Shown: positions 16,588 through 24,851 of the stretch, in pieces
How the letters are laid out: every line of letters starts with the position of its first letter
Position numbering within the stretch: position 1 is the first letter of the stretch
The notes under the pieces: generated by a model
Seen by the model: the letters and a program-made list of their open reading frames with translations, nothing else
Database searches by the model: none
What the model was told of the DNA's origin: nothing
Assembly: GCF_011039205.1 (NCBI RefSeq)
Contig: NZ_JAAKEL010000023.1
Coordinates: forward strand, 1-46,770
DNA from: Dysgonomonas sp. ZJ279
GTDB lineage: Bacteria > Bacteroidota > Bacteroidia > Bacteroidales > Dysgonomonadaceae
Reading direction: 5' to 3'
DNA: 46,770 nt
Program-made: the position numbers and the translations under genes

Positions 16588-17475
16588 ATGACCGGTGTAA
16601 AACATGCTTATCTGATAGTAGCTCATGCTAATCCGTTTATAGTGGAGCGATTGATTCGCCTCCTCGATGATGAACGAAATGATATCTATATACATGTGGA
16701 TAAGAAAGCACATGACTTTAATTTTGAATATCTCAATTCGTTACCCCAAAAATCGAATATTTACTTTACCGAACGTGTCGACGTCAGATGGGGGCATGTG
16801 AGCCTCGTGAAGGCCGAGCTTATCTTATTTAAGTCTGCTTACGAAAAAGAGAAATATGGGTATTATCATCTGATAAGCGGTGCAGATCTGCCCATCAAGT
16901 CGCAGGATTACATACACAATTTTTTTGCAAAGCATAGTGGTCTCGAATTTATTGGATTTAGCAATGCCCAATGGGATGCCCAACGGGTAGATAAGATTCA
17001 TCTCTTTTCCCGACATATGCGTGTAGGGGAGAAGCAGATAATAAAACGTATAGCCCGAAAAATAAGATTGTCTTTTTTGAAGACTCAAAATGCTATCGGA
17101 TATAGTCGCACTAGAGGGACGACTCATAAATTTGTTTTTGGTTCGGAATGGGTTAGCGTAACATCCGATTTTGTGAGAGATTTACTGAAAAAGGAAAAAT
17201 GGTTCCTTAGCTTTTATAAATATTCTAATTGTGCCGACGAAATTTATAAGCAGACTTTTGCACTAAACTCGCCATACAAGGATAAGCTATATAATACTGA
17301 CGATGAACTGAAAGGCTGCATGCGTTTCATGGACTGGCAGCGAGGCCGACCTTATACATTCAGGGTAGAAGACTTTGACGAAATAATGGCGTCGGACAGT
17401 TTTTTTGCACGTAAATTTGAGGACAGTATTGATAAAGATATTGTAGAGAAAATATATAATTATCTTGCAAAATAA
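16588..17475 (+). CDS. GT14-family beta-1,6-N-acetylglucosaminyltransferase
   Basis: A 295-aa glycosyltransferase of the core-2/I-branching enzyme family (GT14). The N-terminus AYLIVAHANPFIVERLIRLLDDERNDIYIHVDKKA is the typical family start. The strand YYHLISGADLPIKSQDYIHNFF (about residues 91-112) and the later GSEWVSVTSDFVRDLL, NCADEIYKQT and DFDEIMASDSFFARKF segments follow the family order. No signal peptide, so it should work in the cytoplasm, transferring a sugar (GlcNAc-like) in capsule or glycan synthesis. The acceptor is unknown. It converges with the next gene, 7 nt apart. Confidence 0.85.
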   Translation: MTGVKHAYLIVAHANPFIVERLIRLLDDERNDIYIHVDKKAHDFNFEYLNSLPQKSNIYFTERVDVRWGHVSLVKAELILFKSAYEKEKYGYYHLISGADLPIKSQDYIHNFFAKHSGLEFIGFSNAQWDAQRVDKIHLFSRHMRVGEKQIIKRIARKIRLSFLKTQNAIGYSRTRGTTHKFVFGSEWVSVTSDFVRDLLKKEKWFLSFYKYSNCADEIYKQTFALNSPYKDKLYNTDDELKGCMRFMDWQRGRPYTFRVEDFDEIMASDSFFARKFEDSIDKDIVEKIYNYLAK

Positions 17476-17482
17476 AACGATT

Positions 17483-18256
17483 TTAAGGAATTATAGGTGG
17501 CGTTATTTCAGGCCCCTCTGGGTCAGGTTCCGGATCCGGGTCGACCGGAGTGGTGTCTTCTGCAACATTTATTTGGAACCGAAGGCTTTTATCTCCGGCA
17601 GTAGCTATAAAATAGGCGAATGGACCACCAGCGATGTTGGTTGCTCCTGTATATGTAACAATTATGTTTTTTCCGTCGACTCTGACCGAGGCCGGACCTT
17701 CGGTAGTCCAGGTGATATCTTTAATCGATTGGCACGTAGAAGGGGACTCTAGTGTCACGAATACCGGCAAATTCATCAGTGTAATATTTGTAGGAGTGCT
17801 GGCCCCTTTACTAATATTAATTCCGCCGATACTGGATGTCACAGATTTCACTTGTGGTGCGTTTAAGCCACTCCATTTATTTCCATCCCATACATATAAA
17901 CCGGGACATAGACCCGATGCATCTAATGTATTATATACAATTAATCCGGTGTGTTCAGCGTCTATATTTGCTTTGTTTGTTATGTATTCACTATTAGGAT
18001 TGACGCCATCTTCTTTGGCAAACATGGGGAATAAATTATTTTTGCTGGTAAGTGTTACTCGCGGCAGCGATATTCCTTTAGTCGAGTTAGAGCCGTTCAC
18101 TGCTCTGGCATCGTCTTCGGCATACTCTTTTATCTCTAATATGGTGCCCGGTATGGGTGGTGCAGCAGAGCCAATGGTTACTTGTGCGTATGTGTTAAAA
18201 GTGAATGAGGCTATTGATATGATAGTAAGTAGTGTAGCTATATTTTTATATTTCAT
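17483..18256 (-). CDS. secreted protein with QVTIG N-terminal module
   Basis: A 257-aa exported protein with signal peptide MKYKNIATLLTIISIASFTFNTYA. Residues about 25-135 form a module (QVTIG; KGISLPRVTL; TGLIVYNT; LCPGLYVWDGNKW) that is also found at the start of the FISUMP protein at 37094-38449. A beta-rich, Ig-like region follows, then an acidic Pro tail (PVDPDPEPDPEGPEITPP). It is probably a surface or extracellular protein. No enzyme motif. A well-formed promoter lies upstream at 18390-18421. Confidence 0.7.
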   Translation of the reverse strand: MKYKNIATLLTIISIASFTFNTYAQVTIGSAAPPIPGTILEIKEYAEDDARAVNGSNSTKGISLPRVTLTSKNNLFPMFAKEDGVNPNSEYITNKANIDAEHTGLIVYNTLDASGLCPGLYVWDGNKWSGLNAPQVKSVTSSIGGINISKGASTPTNITLMNLPVFVTLESPSTCQSIKDITWTTEGPASVRVDGKNIIVTYTGATNIAGGPFAYFIATAGDKSLRFQINVAEDTTPVDPDPEPDPEGPEITPPIIP

Positions 18257-18389
18257 TTGTATGAAAGTTTATAAATCCTTCTAATTCTATAATATACAAT
18301 TCTAAAACATTCTATGTTTTACAAAGCCCTTTTTAGAATTAATATTAGAATACGATTCTTATTTCTGGTGCTGAGTGAGTTTATGAATA

Positions 18390-18421
18390 CAAAATTAGCT
18401 ATTATTTTCTGCGCAGACAAA
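18390..18421 (-). promoter_or_regulatory. Bacteroidetes-type promoter (TTTG-N20-TAATTTTG)
   Basis: Read on the - strand: -33 box TTTG (18421-18418), a 20-nt spacer and -7 box TAATTTTG (18397-18390). This is the best full match to the Bacteroidetes primary sigma consensus in the window. It would drive the secreted protein at 17483-18256 with a leader of about 125 nt. Confidence 0.6.
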
Positions 18422-18613
18422 GCTCATCAGTCATTATAATATTTTTTAAGAATGAAATAGTTACAGTGCAGTTCTATTCTGATAGGTCTATGGAAAACCA
18501 TAAAAGCGATTGTTTTGTTTTAATCATATCCATAACAAAATTATGTAAGTCATAGATACGGCTTTTGTGATTTATATCGTATTTTTAGAACTTCATTCAA
18601 ATAATTGAATAAC

Positions 18614-19927
18614 ATGAAGAGAATAGCATTCTTATGCTTGATCAGTATATTGTCGATACCCTTGTTTGCTCAGCAGTTTAAAGTGTCGGGCAATCCGTTT
18701 GTTTATAATGAAAATATAGGAGGATCGGGTTTGCAGGGAGTTTATTTGCTCAATAACCTTTCGGGCATTACAATATCTTATGCGTCTTCGGCAGTTTCTG
18801 TCAAATTTTACCATTATACCAGTTCTTGGAACGATAGGGTTTTAATATCTGCTTCCGATATTACGACCTACTCGAGTGGGGGCGTTACAACATACACTAT
18901 ATCTAACCTCGTCGACAACAGAGGGTATCTGGTGGAGGAGAATGGGACTTTGAGATCGGGTATATGGATTTTCGATTATAGCCGGCACCTGCCATCGCTG
19001 ATTTCTATTTCGCCGATGGAGGATGAGAATAAATGTGAATTGCTTCGATTGATAATAAGTAAAACAGACGATTTGTTTTTCTATGGCAGAAATGGCGGAA
19101 GGCAGTCGGTCGTTCGTAGATATACAATTAGCTACAATACGTTGGAGTGGGATGCAACAAGTAAAAAGTTTAAAAGTAAATTGGATGAACGGAAAAATCT
19201 TGACATAGGAACCGAATACGTAGTAGATGCGCCACTTATAGATACTAAATTTACATTGCGCGGTGATCAGATTGCAGAGTATTTTGGCATTACTAAGTCT
19301 ATAAGTTCCTCTACTTATCAGGCGGTGAGAGTACAGGCTCAGATCGATTATGAAATAGAAGAACGGGATTCTCCTAACGAAATAAACAAAGAAGAGGGTA
19401 CATCCACTTCGTTTTCAGCGCCTGTGAGAATGAGATTGTTCGGGTATGGAAACGAGCCTGTAACTCGGTTTTATACTTGGTTCGTTTATAGAGCCGCAGA
19501 TCTTAGAAATCCGATTTCCCGTTCCACCGATCGTGATATAAATTATGAATTTAATCAATCGGGCGATTTTGTTGTAAAGCTTGAGGTTGCCGACGCCTCT
19601 TCTCTCTGTGTAGATACGGCAAGTGTGTCGTTTAAGATAACAGAGTCGAAGCTCGAAGTTCCTAACTATTTCTCACCGGGCGATTCTCCCGGATCGAACG
19701 ATGAGTTTAGAGTTGCTTACAAGTCGTTGGTAAGATTTAAGTGTACTATCTTCAACCGCTGGGGTGTAAAGCTTTACGAATGGAACGATCCGGCTAAAGG
19801 ATGGGATGGCAGATATAAGGGAAGCTTTGTTGCACCGGGTGTTTATTTCTATGTGATAGATGCAATGGGTTCGGATGGTATCCATTACAAGAAAGGTGGT
19901 GATATTAATATATTGCGAAGCCGGTGA
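18614..19927 (+). CDS. T9SS type B sorting domain (gliding-associated C-terminal) protein
   Basis: A 437-aa secreted protein. ATG 18614 gives signal peptide MKRIAFLCLISILSIPLFAQ. The middle part is beta-rich and includes a PKD-like region (about residues 270-350; PVRMRLFGYGNEPVTRFYTW, then VKLEVADASSLCVDTASVSF). The last ~85 residues match the type IX secretion type B sorting domain (PNYFSPGDSPGSNDEFRV, FNRWGVKLYEW, GWDGRYKGSFVAPGVYFYVI). It should be exported by the T9SS and attached to or released from the surface. Cargo role unknown. The Dcu transporter starts 33 nt later. Confidence 0.85.
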   Translation: MKRIAFLCLISILSIPLFAQQFKVSGNPFVYNENIGGSGLQGVYLLNNLSGITISYASSAVSVKFYHYTSSWNDRVLISASDITTYSSGGVTTYTISNLVDNRGYLVEENGTLRSGIWIFDYSRHLPSLISISPMEDENKCELLRLIISKTDDLFFYGRNGGRQSVVRRYTISYNTLEWDATSKKFKSKLDERKNLDIGTEYVVDAPLIDTKFTLRGDQIAEYFGITKSISSSTYQAVRVQAQIDYEIEERDSPNEINKEEGTSTSFSAPVRMRLFGYGNEPVTRFYTWFVYRAADLRNPISRSTDRDINYEFNQSGDFVVKLEVADASSLCVDTASVSFKITESKLEVPNYFSPGDSPGSNDEFRVAYKSLVRFKCTIFNRWGVKLYEWNDPAKGWDGRYKGSFVAPGVYFYVIDAMGSDGIHYKKGGDINILRSR

Positions 19928-19960
19928 GGCCGGATCTAGATATTCAAAAATGAAAAGACA

Positions 19961-21268
19961 ATGATGTTATTGCAGTTTATAATAGTTCTTGCCGCCATTA
20001 TCGTTGGCGCCAGGCTAAAGGGTATTGGGCTTGGGGTGATGGGTGGTGTCGGTTTGGCTATGCTTGTTTTTGGCTTTGGGCTCGAGCCTACTTCTCCGCC
20101 TATCGATGTGATGTTGATGATTGTAGCGGTTATTGCCGCAGCAAGTTGTATGCAAGCGGCGGGAGGTCTCGATCTGATGGTTCATCAGGCAGAGAAGCTA
20201 TTGAGGAAGCACCCTTCACGTATTACGTTTCTCAGTCCGGTAGTTACCTATCTTTTTACATTTCTTTCCGGAACGGGGCATGTAGCCTACTCGGTGCTAC
20301 CTGTAATTGCCGAGGTGGCAAGAGAAACAAAAATCCGTCCCGAACGTCCGATGGCTATTGCTGTAATAGCATCACAACAGGCTATAACTGCCAGTCCTAT
20401 ATCTGCTGCAACAGTCGCATTGTTAAGTATGGTGGCAGGGTATGATATATCTTTATTACAGATAATGATGATAAGCGTTCCCGCCACTTTGGTCGGAGTC
20501 TTCCTTGGTGCTTTATACTCGCTTCGGGTGGGAAAAGATTTGGAGTTCGATCCCGAATATTTGCGCCGTATAGAATCGGGAATGTTCGACGAGAAGGAAG
20601 AAAAGGTTGTCGTGAAAAAGCATTCGTGGGGAGCTGCTGCTTCTGTGCTTATCTTCTTGCTGGCCACAGTATTTATTGTGTTGCTGGGGTCGGTCGAAGA
20701 ATTACGCCAAACAAGTAATGGTGTACTGAATATGGCTATTGTTATCGAAATATTAATGTTATCGGCTGCGGCTCTGATTCTTTTGCTTACCAATACGAAT
20801 GGAATCAAGGCTGCTCAAGGTTCGGTTTTCTCCGCAGGCATGCAGGCAGTGGTTGCCATTTTCGGTATTGCATGGATGGGCGACACGTTTATCAATGGTA
20901 ATATGGCACAGTTGAAAGATTCGATAGAAGGGGTTGTTACTGCTATGCCGTGGCTATTTGGCATTGCTTTGTTTGTTATGTCAATCCTGCTTTATAGTCA
21001 GGCTGCAACTATACGTGCTATGGTTCCGCTGGGCATTGCTTTGGGTATATCGCCTTGGCTGCTTATCGCAATGTTTCCTGCGGTAAACGGCTATTTCTTT
21101 TTCCCTAACTATCCTACTGTGGTGGCAGCTATCAATTTCGATAGAACAGGTACTACACGTATTGGTAAATATTTACTGAACCATTCGTTTATGATGCCCG
21201 GTTTGATAGCTACGGCAGGGTCTATCGTTACAGGATTTTTCCTTATTTATTTGATGGGTTTTATTTGA
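19961..21268 (+). CDS. anaerobic C4-dicarboxylate transporter (DcuA/DcuB family)
   Basis: A 435-aa polytopic inner-membrane protein with about ten to twelve helices. The family features are present: ARLKGIGLGVMGGVGLAMLVFGF near the N-terminus, TYLFTFLSGTGHVAYSVLPVI, RPERPMAIAVIASQQAITASPISAAT, and late FPNYPTVVAAINFDRTGTTRIGKYLLNHSFM. Dcu carriers exchange fumarate, malate or aspartate for succinate, which fits the fumarate-to-succinate fermentation of Bacteroidales. DcuA cannot be told from DcuB by eye. No asparaginase, aspartase or fumarase gene is adjacent. Confidence 0.9.
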   Translation: MMLLQFIIVLAAIIVGARLKGIGLGVMGGVGLAMLVFGFGLEPTSPPIDVMLMIVAVIAAASCMQAAGGLDLMVHQAEKLLRKHPSRITFLSPVVTYLFTFLSGTGHVAYSVLPVIAEVARETKIRPERPMAIAVIASQQAITASPISAATVALLSMVAGYDISLLQIMMISVPATLVGVFLGALYSLRVGKDLEFDPEYLRRIESGMFDEKEEKVVVKKHSWGAAASVLIFLLATVFIVLLGSVEELRQTSNGVLNMAIVIEILMLSAAALILLLTNTNGIKAAQGSVFSAGMQAVVAIFGIAWMGDTFINGNMAQLKDSIEGVVTAMPWLFGIALFVMSILLYSQAATIRAMVPLGIALGISPWLLIAMFPAVNGYFFFPNYPTVVAAINFDRTGTTRIGKYLLNHSFMMPGLIATAGSIVTGFFLIYLMGFI

Positions 21269-21317
21269 ATTAGGGGGAGTTCGATATAAGTATCATTTGC
21301 TCTCTATTTATCTGTCT

Positions 21318-21397
21318 AGCCTCCCCAACCCCTCCCAAGGAGGGGCTCTTGTATACCCTCTGTGTATTCCTCCCCTTAGGGGAGGTTAGGAGGTGCT
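21318..21397. repeat. A-type GC-rich repeat (80 bp)
   Basis: Left arm AGCCTCCCCAACCCCTCCC...GGAGGGGCTC, a TTGTATACCCTCTGTGTATT-like spacer, and right arm CCTCCCCTTAGGGGAGGTT...GGTGCT. It is the same element as at 32221, 34858 and 39758. It follows the Dcu gene by 49 nt. Confidence 0.85.
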
Positions 21398-21423
21398 CTC
21401 CGTTTTGGAATGGCAAAGACATA

Positions 21424-21454
21424 AAAAAAGCCGGAAATAAATTCCAGCTTTTTC
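21424..21454. terminator. bidirectional terminator
   Basis: AAAAAGCCGGAA pairs with TTCCAGCTTTTT (one G-U) around a short loop. It lies between the Dcu gene and a convergent small gene. Confidence 0.75.
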
Positions 21455-21469
21455 GTTATGCTCTTTTAA

Positions 21470-21763
21470 TCAAAAATCTGCATTTCGCGAATTTGATTTT
21501 TTTCTTACCAGCATCACATATACACCCAGTAATAAGATACATAGTAAGTAGTCTTTCGGTGTAAATCTGAATGCTGCATCCCACATACTGACTTCGGCTT
21601 TTTGAGATTTCTCTTCATAAGCAGGAAATACATATCTGTTATCTGTAAAAGAAATTGAAGAATATTCTGCTGATGGCAAAGCATAGACAGAAATTGCATC
21701 AACTTTTATAGATACAAATAGAATAAGAAGTAATGTAAGAATCGCCTTTTTAAAAGTTTGCAT
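21470..21763 (-). CDS. small exported protein with C-terminal membrane helix
   Basis: A 97-aa hypothetical protein. The chosen Met (MQTFKKAILTLLLILFVSIKVDA) starts a signal peptide; the frame is open 48 nt further upstream but that part has no export sense. After a ~45-residue polar stretch a second hydrophobic helix (YLLCILLLGVYVMLV) is followed by a basic tail RKKSNSRN. This end resembles the hydrophobic-helix-plus-basic-tail layout of surface-sorting anchors, but no known motif is clear. A TATATTTG box lies at 21816-21809 on the - strand. Function unknown. Confidence 0.55.
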   Translation of the reverse strand: MQTFKKAILTLLLILFVSIKVDAISVYALPSAEYSSISFTDNRYVFPAYEEKSQKAEVSMWDAAFRFTPKDYLLCILLLGVYVMLVRKKSNSRNADF

Positions 21764-21897
21764 ACCTGTAGTTTCTAAAGTTCTGAAGCTTGTGTCGTAA
21801 TTATTGTGCAAATATACTGGGAATCCGGTAAAATTGAAAGTTTTAATGTGAAATAATATTTAAAATGCTAATGTTTAACATTCTGTTCGTCTTTTTC

Positions 21898-22494
21898 TTA
21901 TAATAAATGTGCTTTTTTTACGATTGGTGTATGTTTTTCGTTTATGTATAGCACAGGGAAAAAGTCGTCAGTCTTCCAATCGGCATTTCGTTTAGTTATA
22001 TCATTGTTGAAATAGGCGCGCAAATAGTAGTTCGAATCATCATCGTGAATCAATATTGTCTTCTTTTTTGCTGAGTTTTCATGCTCTTCGATCATTGATT
22101 CGGCTGTAATGCTTTTCGCCAGATTATCTATGTGGTATTTGTCATGACGTCTGTTGTCATTTACAAATATAGTGTAGATATATCCGTTTTTCTCACCAAT
22201 CGGTTTTGCCAGACAAATATGAAAAGCTCCCGGAGCACTCATCGCTGCTTTTTGTAAATACTTGCGTATAGTTTTAAGCCAGACTGTGCCCAACAGAAAT
22301 AGTACTATATAAGGTATCAGGTAGAATGATACGAGCATATCGTTATGAAACAAGTATAGTATGCCTATTAGTCCGACGAAAAGAAAGCAACTGGGCGGAA
22401 CAAGTAATATACTCATCCACCACGGTGTGCTGTTGAGGTAACTCTTCTTAAAATCGTATTCTTTTTCGAGTTCCGAATATTTACTGGCTTTCAT
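21898..22494 (-). CDS. hypothetical two-helix membrane protein
   Basis: A 198-aa protein not recognised. Two close membrane helices (about residues 27-48 and 53-73) follow a short charged N-terminus. The rest is soluble, mixed alpha/beta (GAFHICLAKPIGEKNGYIYTIFVNDNRRHD, then KKTILIHDDDSNYYLRAYFNNDI) and probably cytoplasmic. A TACTTTTG -7-like box on the - strand (22526-22519) lies 25 nt upstream. Monocistronic by position. Confidence 0.55.
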   Translation of the reverse strand: MKASKYSELEKEYDFKKSYLNSTPWWMSILLVPPSCFLFVGLIGILYLFHNDMLVSFYLIPYIVLFLLGTVWLKTIRKYLQKAAMSAPGAFHICLAKPIGEKNGYIYTIFVNDNRRHDKYHIDNLAKSITAESMIEEHENSAKKKTILIHDDDSNYYLRAYFNNDITKRNADWKTDDFFPVLYINEKHTPIVKKAHLL

Positions 22495-22672
22495 ATGGTG
22501 TTTTGTTTTTTAACTACACAAAAGTAGGATTAACAATTAATATATTGCTTCTCGGAAAGTATAAAGTTTGTAAAATGAAGTGGATTGATGATTTATATTA
22601 ACACTATTTTTATTTGCTTTTTCAATATTAGTGAGGAATAGCATAAGAGTAGATGTGGCATCCGATAATGAC

Positions 22673-22970
22673 AAAGCCCGATCAGGAAAAGATCGGGCTT
22701 TACATTTCTAGGTAAAAGGGTCAGATGATGATTGGTCAAATCTGACAATACTGTTCAGCTATTCCTCGATGGAAAGCTATTTTATTCGCAATTACTTATC
22801 GTATAAACAACATTTACGTTTAAATATTAAGATATACAAAGGTAGTAAATTAAGTGAAATATGTTGCATAATTGAGTACTTTTATATATTAAATACACCT
22901 AAAACGTATTAAAATAATATTAACACTCTATATCGGAGGCTGAATAAAGCCCGATTTATTCGGGCTTTAT
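22673..22970. other. two near-identical hairpins in a 700-nt gap
   Basis: The gap 22495-23197 has no recognisable gene. It holds two hairpins with the same stem and the same 3' flank. The first, 22673-22701, is AAAGCCCGATC...GATCGGGCTTT followed by ACATTTCTAGGTAAA. The second, 22944-22970, is ATAAAGCCCGA...TCGGGCTTTAT followed by CATTTCTAAGTAAA. They look like duplicated terminators or the 3' ends of small RNAs. The ~240 nt between them are AT-rich. Confidence 0.5.
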
Positions 22971-23117
22971 CATTTCTAAGTAAAGCAGCTAAGCCCTCAC
23001 TATTCAAAAGTCTTAGCAATGTTGTTGAGTGTAGTTTTAGTTTGCGTGCTTACATTATAAATGTTGGGTATAAATACAAAGTAATAAAATCTATTTAGTT
23101 GAAAGTACTTGATGAGG

Positions 23118-23172
23118 CGGTAATTTTCCGAACTTAAACGGTAATTTTCGGAACAATATTTTACTATATTTG
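23118..23172 (+). promoter_or_regulatory. putative operator (21-bp-spaced direct repeats) and -7 box
   Basis: CGGTAATTTTCCGAAC at 23118-23133 and CGGTAATTTTCGGAAC at 23139-23154 repeat with a 21-bp period, i.e. two helical turns. A TATATTTG -7 box follows at 23165-23172, 26 nt before the XRE gene. The second repeat would cover the -33 region. This looks like an autoregulatory operator. Confidence 0.6.
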
Positions 23173-23197
23173 TTTTGAAAATAAAAAATGATCAATA

Positions 23198-23623
23198 ATG
23201 AACAAGTTAGATAAAATAAAGAAGACACATCACGGGCATAATGTTAGAAGAATGCGCGAAGTGTTAGGCATTAAGCAAGGTGCTTTGGCTATTATGCTCG
23301 ATATGCCTCAACAGACATTATCGGACAAAGAGGCGAAAGAGATTATTGATGACGAAACTTTAGATAAAATATCGAAAGCGTTGAATGTTCCGCTCAAAGT
23401 TTTGCAAGAGATGAAAGAAGATCCCGCAACTATCATATTCGATCATCCTACATTTGCTGAAGGCAGTATTGGCAATGTCGGAGGAGATAGTATTCAATAT
23501 AATAGCCCTGTGGAAAAAATTATTGAATTGACTAACGAAAAAGTCGCACTCTATGAGCGTATGCTCGAATTAGAAAAAGAGAAGATAGCTTGGTTAGAAA
23601 AACTATTGAGTGATAAGAAATAA
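23198..23623 (+). CDS. XRE-family helix-turn-helix regulator
   Basis: A 141-aa DNA-binding protein. Residues about 13-66 form a Cro/CI-type HTH (NVRRMREVLGIKQGALAIML, then PQQTLSDKE as recognition helix, and DETLDKISKALNVPLKVL). A short linker (EGSIGNVGGDSIQYNSPVEK) leads to a C-terminal Lys/Glu coiled coil (about 105-141), probably for dimerisation. The direct repeats in its own promoter are the obvious candidate target. No partner toxin or phage gene is adjacent. Terminator at 23661. Confidence 0.8.
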   Translation: MNKLDKIKKTHHGHNVRRMREVLGIKQGALAIMLDMPQQTLSDKEAKEIIDDETLDKISKALNVPLKVLQEMKEDPATIIFDHPTFAEGSIGNVGGDSIQYNSPVEKIIELTNEKVALYERMLELEKEKIAWLEKLLSDKK

Positions 23624-23660
23624 AAGAGAGGGTGCAGGCTCTCGCTATTTTCGTATTAAT

Positions 23661-23688
23661 AAAAGACTGTCGTTGTGCAGTCTTTTGT
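23661..23688 (+). terminator. terminator after the XRE gene
   Basis: AAAAGACTG pairs with CAGTCTTTT around an 8-nt loop, with a T-rich tail. Confidence 0.75.
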
Positions 23689-23727
23689 TGTAAGTAATTA
23701 TACATTCTAAATAATGATTGAAAAGAA

Positions 23728-24183
23728 ATGAAAGAAATCGAAACTATTGCAGAGAACGAAAATTATACGGCTGTCAACATCGGCAGCTTAGATAAATTGA
23801 TGGACTATTCGCTCCTTCACCCGAAGACACAAAAAGAGGTGGAGGGTAAAGTGTTTGTTCAGGATGCTACCAGAGCCACGGGTACAGAAATTTCTTTTCA
23901 ATCGTTACCACCTAAAAGAGAACTGTCGTATTTCCATATTCATTACCAGAATGAAGAGACATATATTATACTGAAAGGTTCGGGCGATTTTCAGGTAGAC
24001 GACGATAGTTTTCCAATCTCGGAGGGTAGTATAATAAGGGTTGCACCTGCTGGAGTGCGTGGTATGCGTAATTCTTCGGACGAGCCGATGGTTTATATGG
24101 TTATTCAATCGAAAGAAGGATCATTGGAACAACGCACCTTTGTAGACGGAGAAAGGGTTGCTTGTGAGCCGAAATGGAAATAA
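23728..24183 (+). CDS. cupin domain protein
   Basis: A 151-aa single-domain cupin. Motif 1 lies around residues 71-90 (YFHIHYQNEETYIILKGSG: two His plus Glu as metal ligands) and motif 2 around 99-115 (FPISEGSIIRVAPAGVRGMRN). The usual motif-2 His is replaced (PAGVRG), so one metal ligand may be missing. The N-terminal 65 residues make an extra beta-rich lead-in. No signal peptide. Activity unknown; these small cupins bind sugars or metals. It stands alone between two terminators. Confidence 0.8.
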   Translation: MKEIETIAENENYTAVNIGSLDKLMDYSLLHPKTQKEVEGKVFVQDATRATGTEISFQSLPPKRELSYFHIHYQNEETYIILKGSGDFQVDDDSFPISEGSIIRVAPAGVRGMRNSSDEPMVYMVIQSKEGSLEQRTFVDGERVACEPKWK

Positions 24184-24198
24184 AATATTGCTATTAAA

Positions 24199-24240
24199 AT
24201 AGCAACTTGTACTTTGTGAATGGAGTACAAGTTGCTTTAT
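24199..24240. terminator. terminator after the cupin gene
   Basis: A perfect 13-bp stem, AGCAACTTGTACT / AGTACAAGTTGCT, around a 10-nt loop, then TTTATA. It also lies downstream of the convergent gene at 24342-24725. Confidence 0.7.
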
Positions 24241-24341
24241 ATAATACTCTTCTAGGCAATAACCTATATTCCTTTTAGTGGATAAAACCTACTTTAACTG
24301 CTAGTGTCTATTTTGAAAAGTTGATTAATTATATATGAAAA

Positions 24342-24725
24342 TTATTCCATATATATAATTCTTATTATTCCTACCGTAAGGCTAGTTGGGACACAACTAT
24401 GTCTACCTGGCGGACATATGTGGTTTTTGCTGTGTAAACTGACCTCAAGATCAAAATAAGTTTTATCTCCTTTACGAAAAAAATACCACATTACATCATC
24501 GTAGTTTATAGAAAACTCAACATGTGATCCCCTTATTTCAAAATGGTAAGCAAATGGTAAGTTAAAATCAATTGTACTCCCATTTAAATCTAATGTTCTG
24601 CTAAAGATTAACGGTTTTTGATTAGCAGCATCATAAGTAAACTCAGTCAATAATCTTCTTGGAGCTTGAGCAAAGGCCATTGTCATTGAAAACAATAATA
24701 GAAGTAGTAAAAAAAGCTTTTTCAT
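24342..24725 (-). CDS. small secreted hypothetical protein
   Basis: A 127-aa exported protein with signal peptide MKKLFLLLLLLFSMTMAFAQ. The mature ~107 residues look beta-rich (FDLEV, HFEIRGSHVEFSIN, YFFRKGDKTYFDLEVSLHS) and carry two Cys near the C-terminus (NHICPPGRHSCVP). No family recognised. It stands alone in an AT-rich stretch. Confidence 0.55.
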   Translation of the reverse strand: MKKLFLLLLLLFSMTMAFAQAPRRLLTEFTYDAANQKPLIFSRTLDLNGSTIDFNLPFAYHFEIRGSHVEFSINYDDVMWYFFRKGDKTYFDLEVSLHSKNHICPPGRHSCVPTSLTVGIIRIIYME

Positions 24726-24851
24726 AATACTTAAATTTAGTTAAACAATAGGATGTGTCGTTAAAATTAAAAAATATATTGTTTCCGGCAATTATATGAT
24801 TGAATATATTTATGAGAATCATCTATACTTGCATAAATCACTTATAATTTG

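Noticed and set aside
23198-24183. XRE regulator and cupin as a toxin-antitoxin pair or one operon
   Set aside because: A clear terminator (23661-23688) separates them and neither resembles a toxin.
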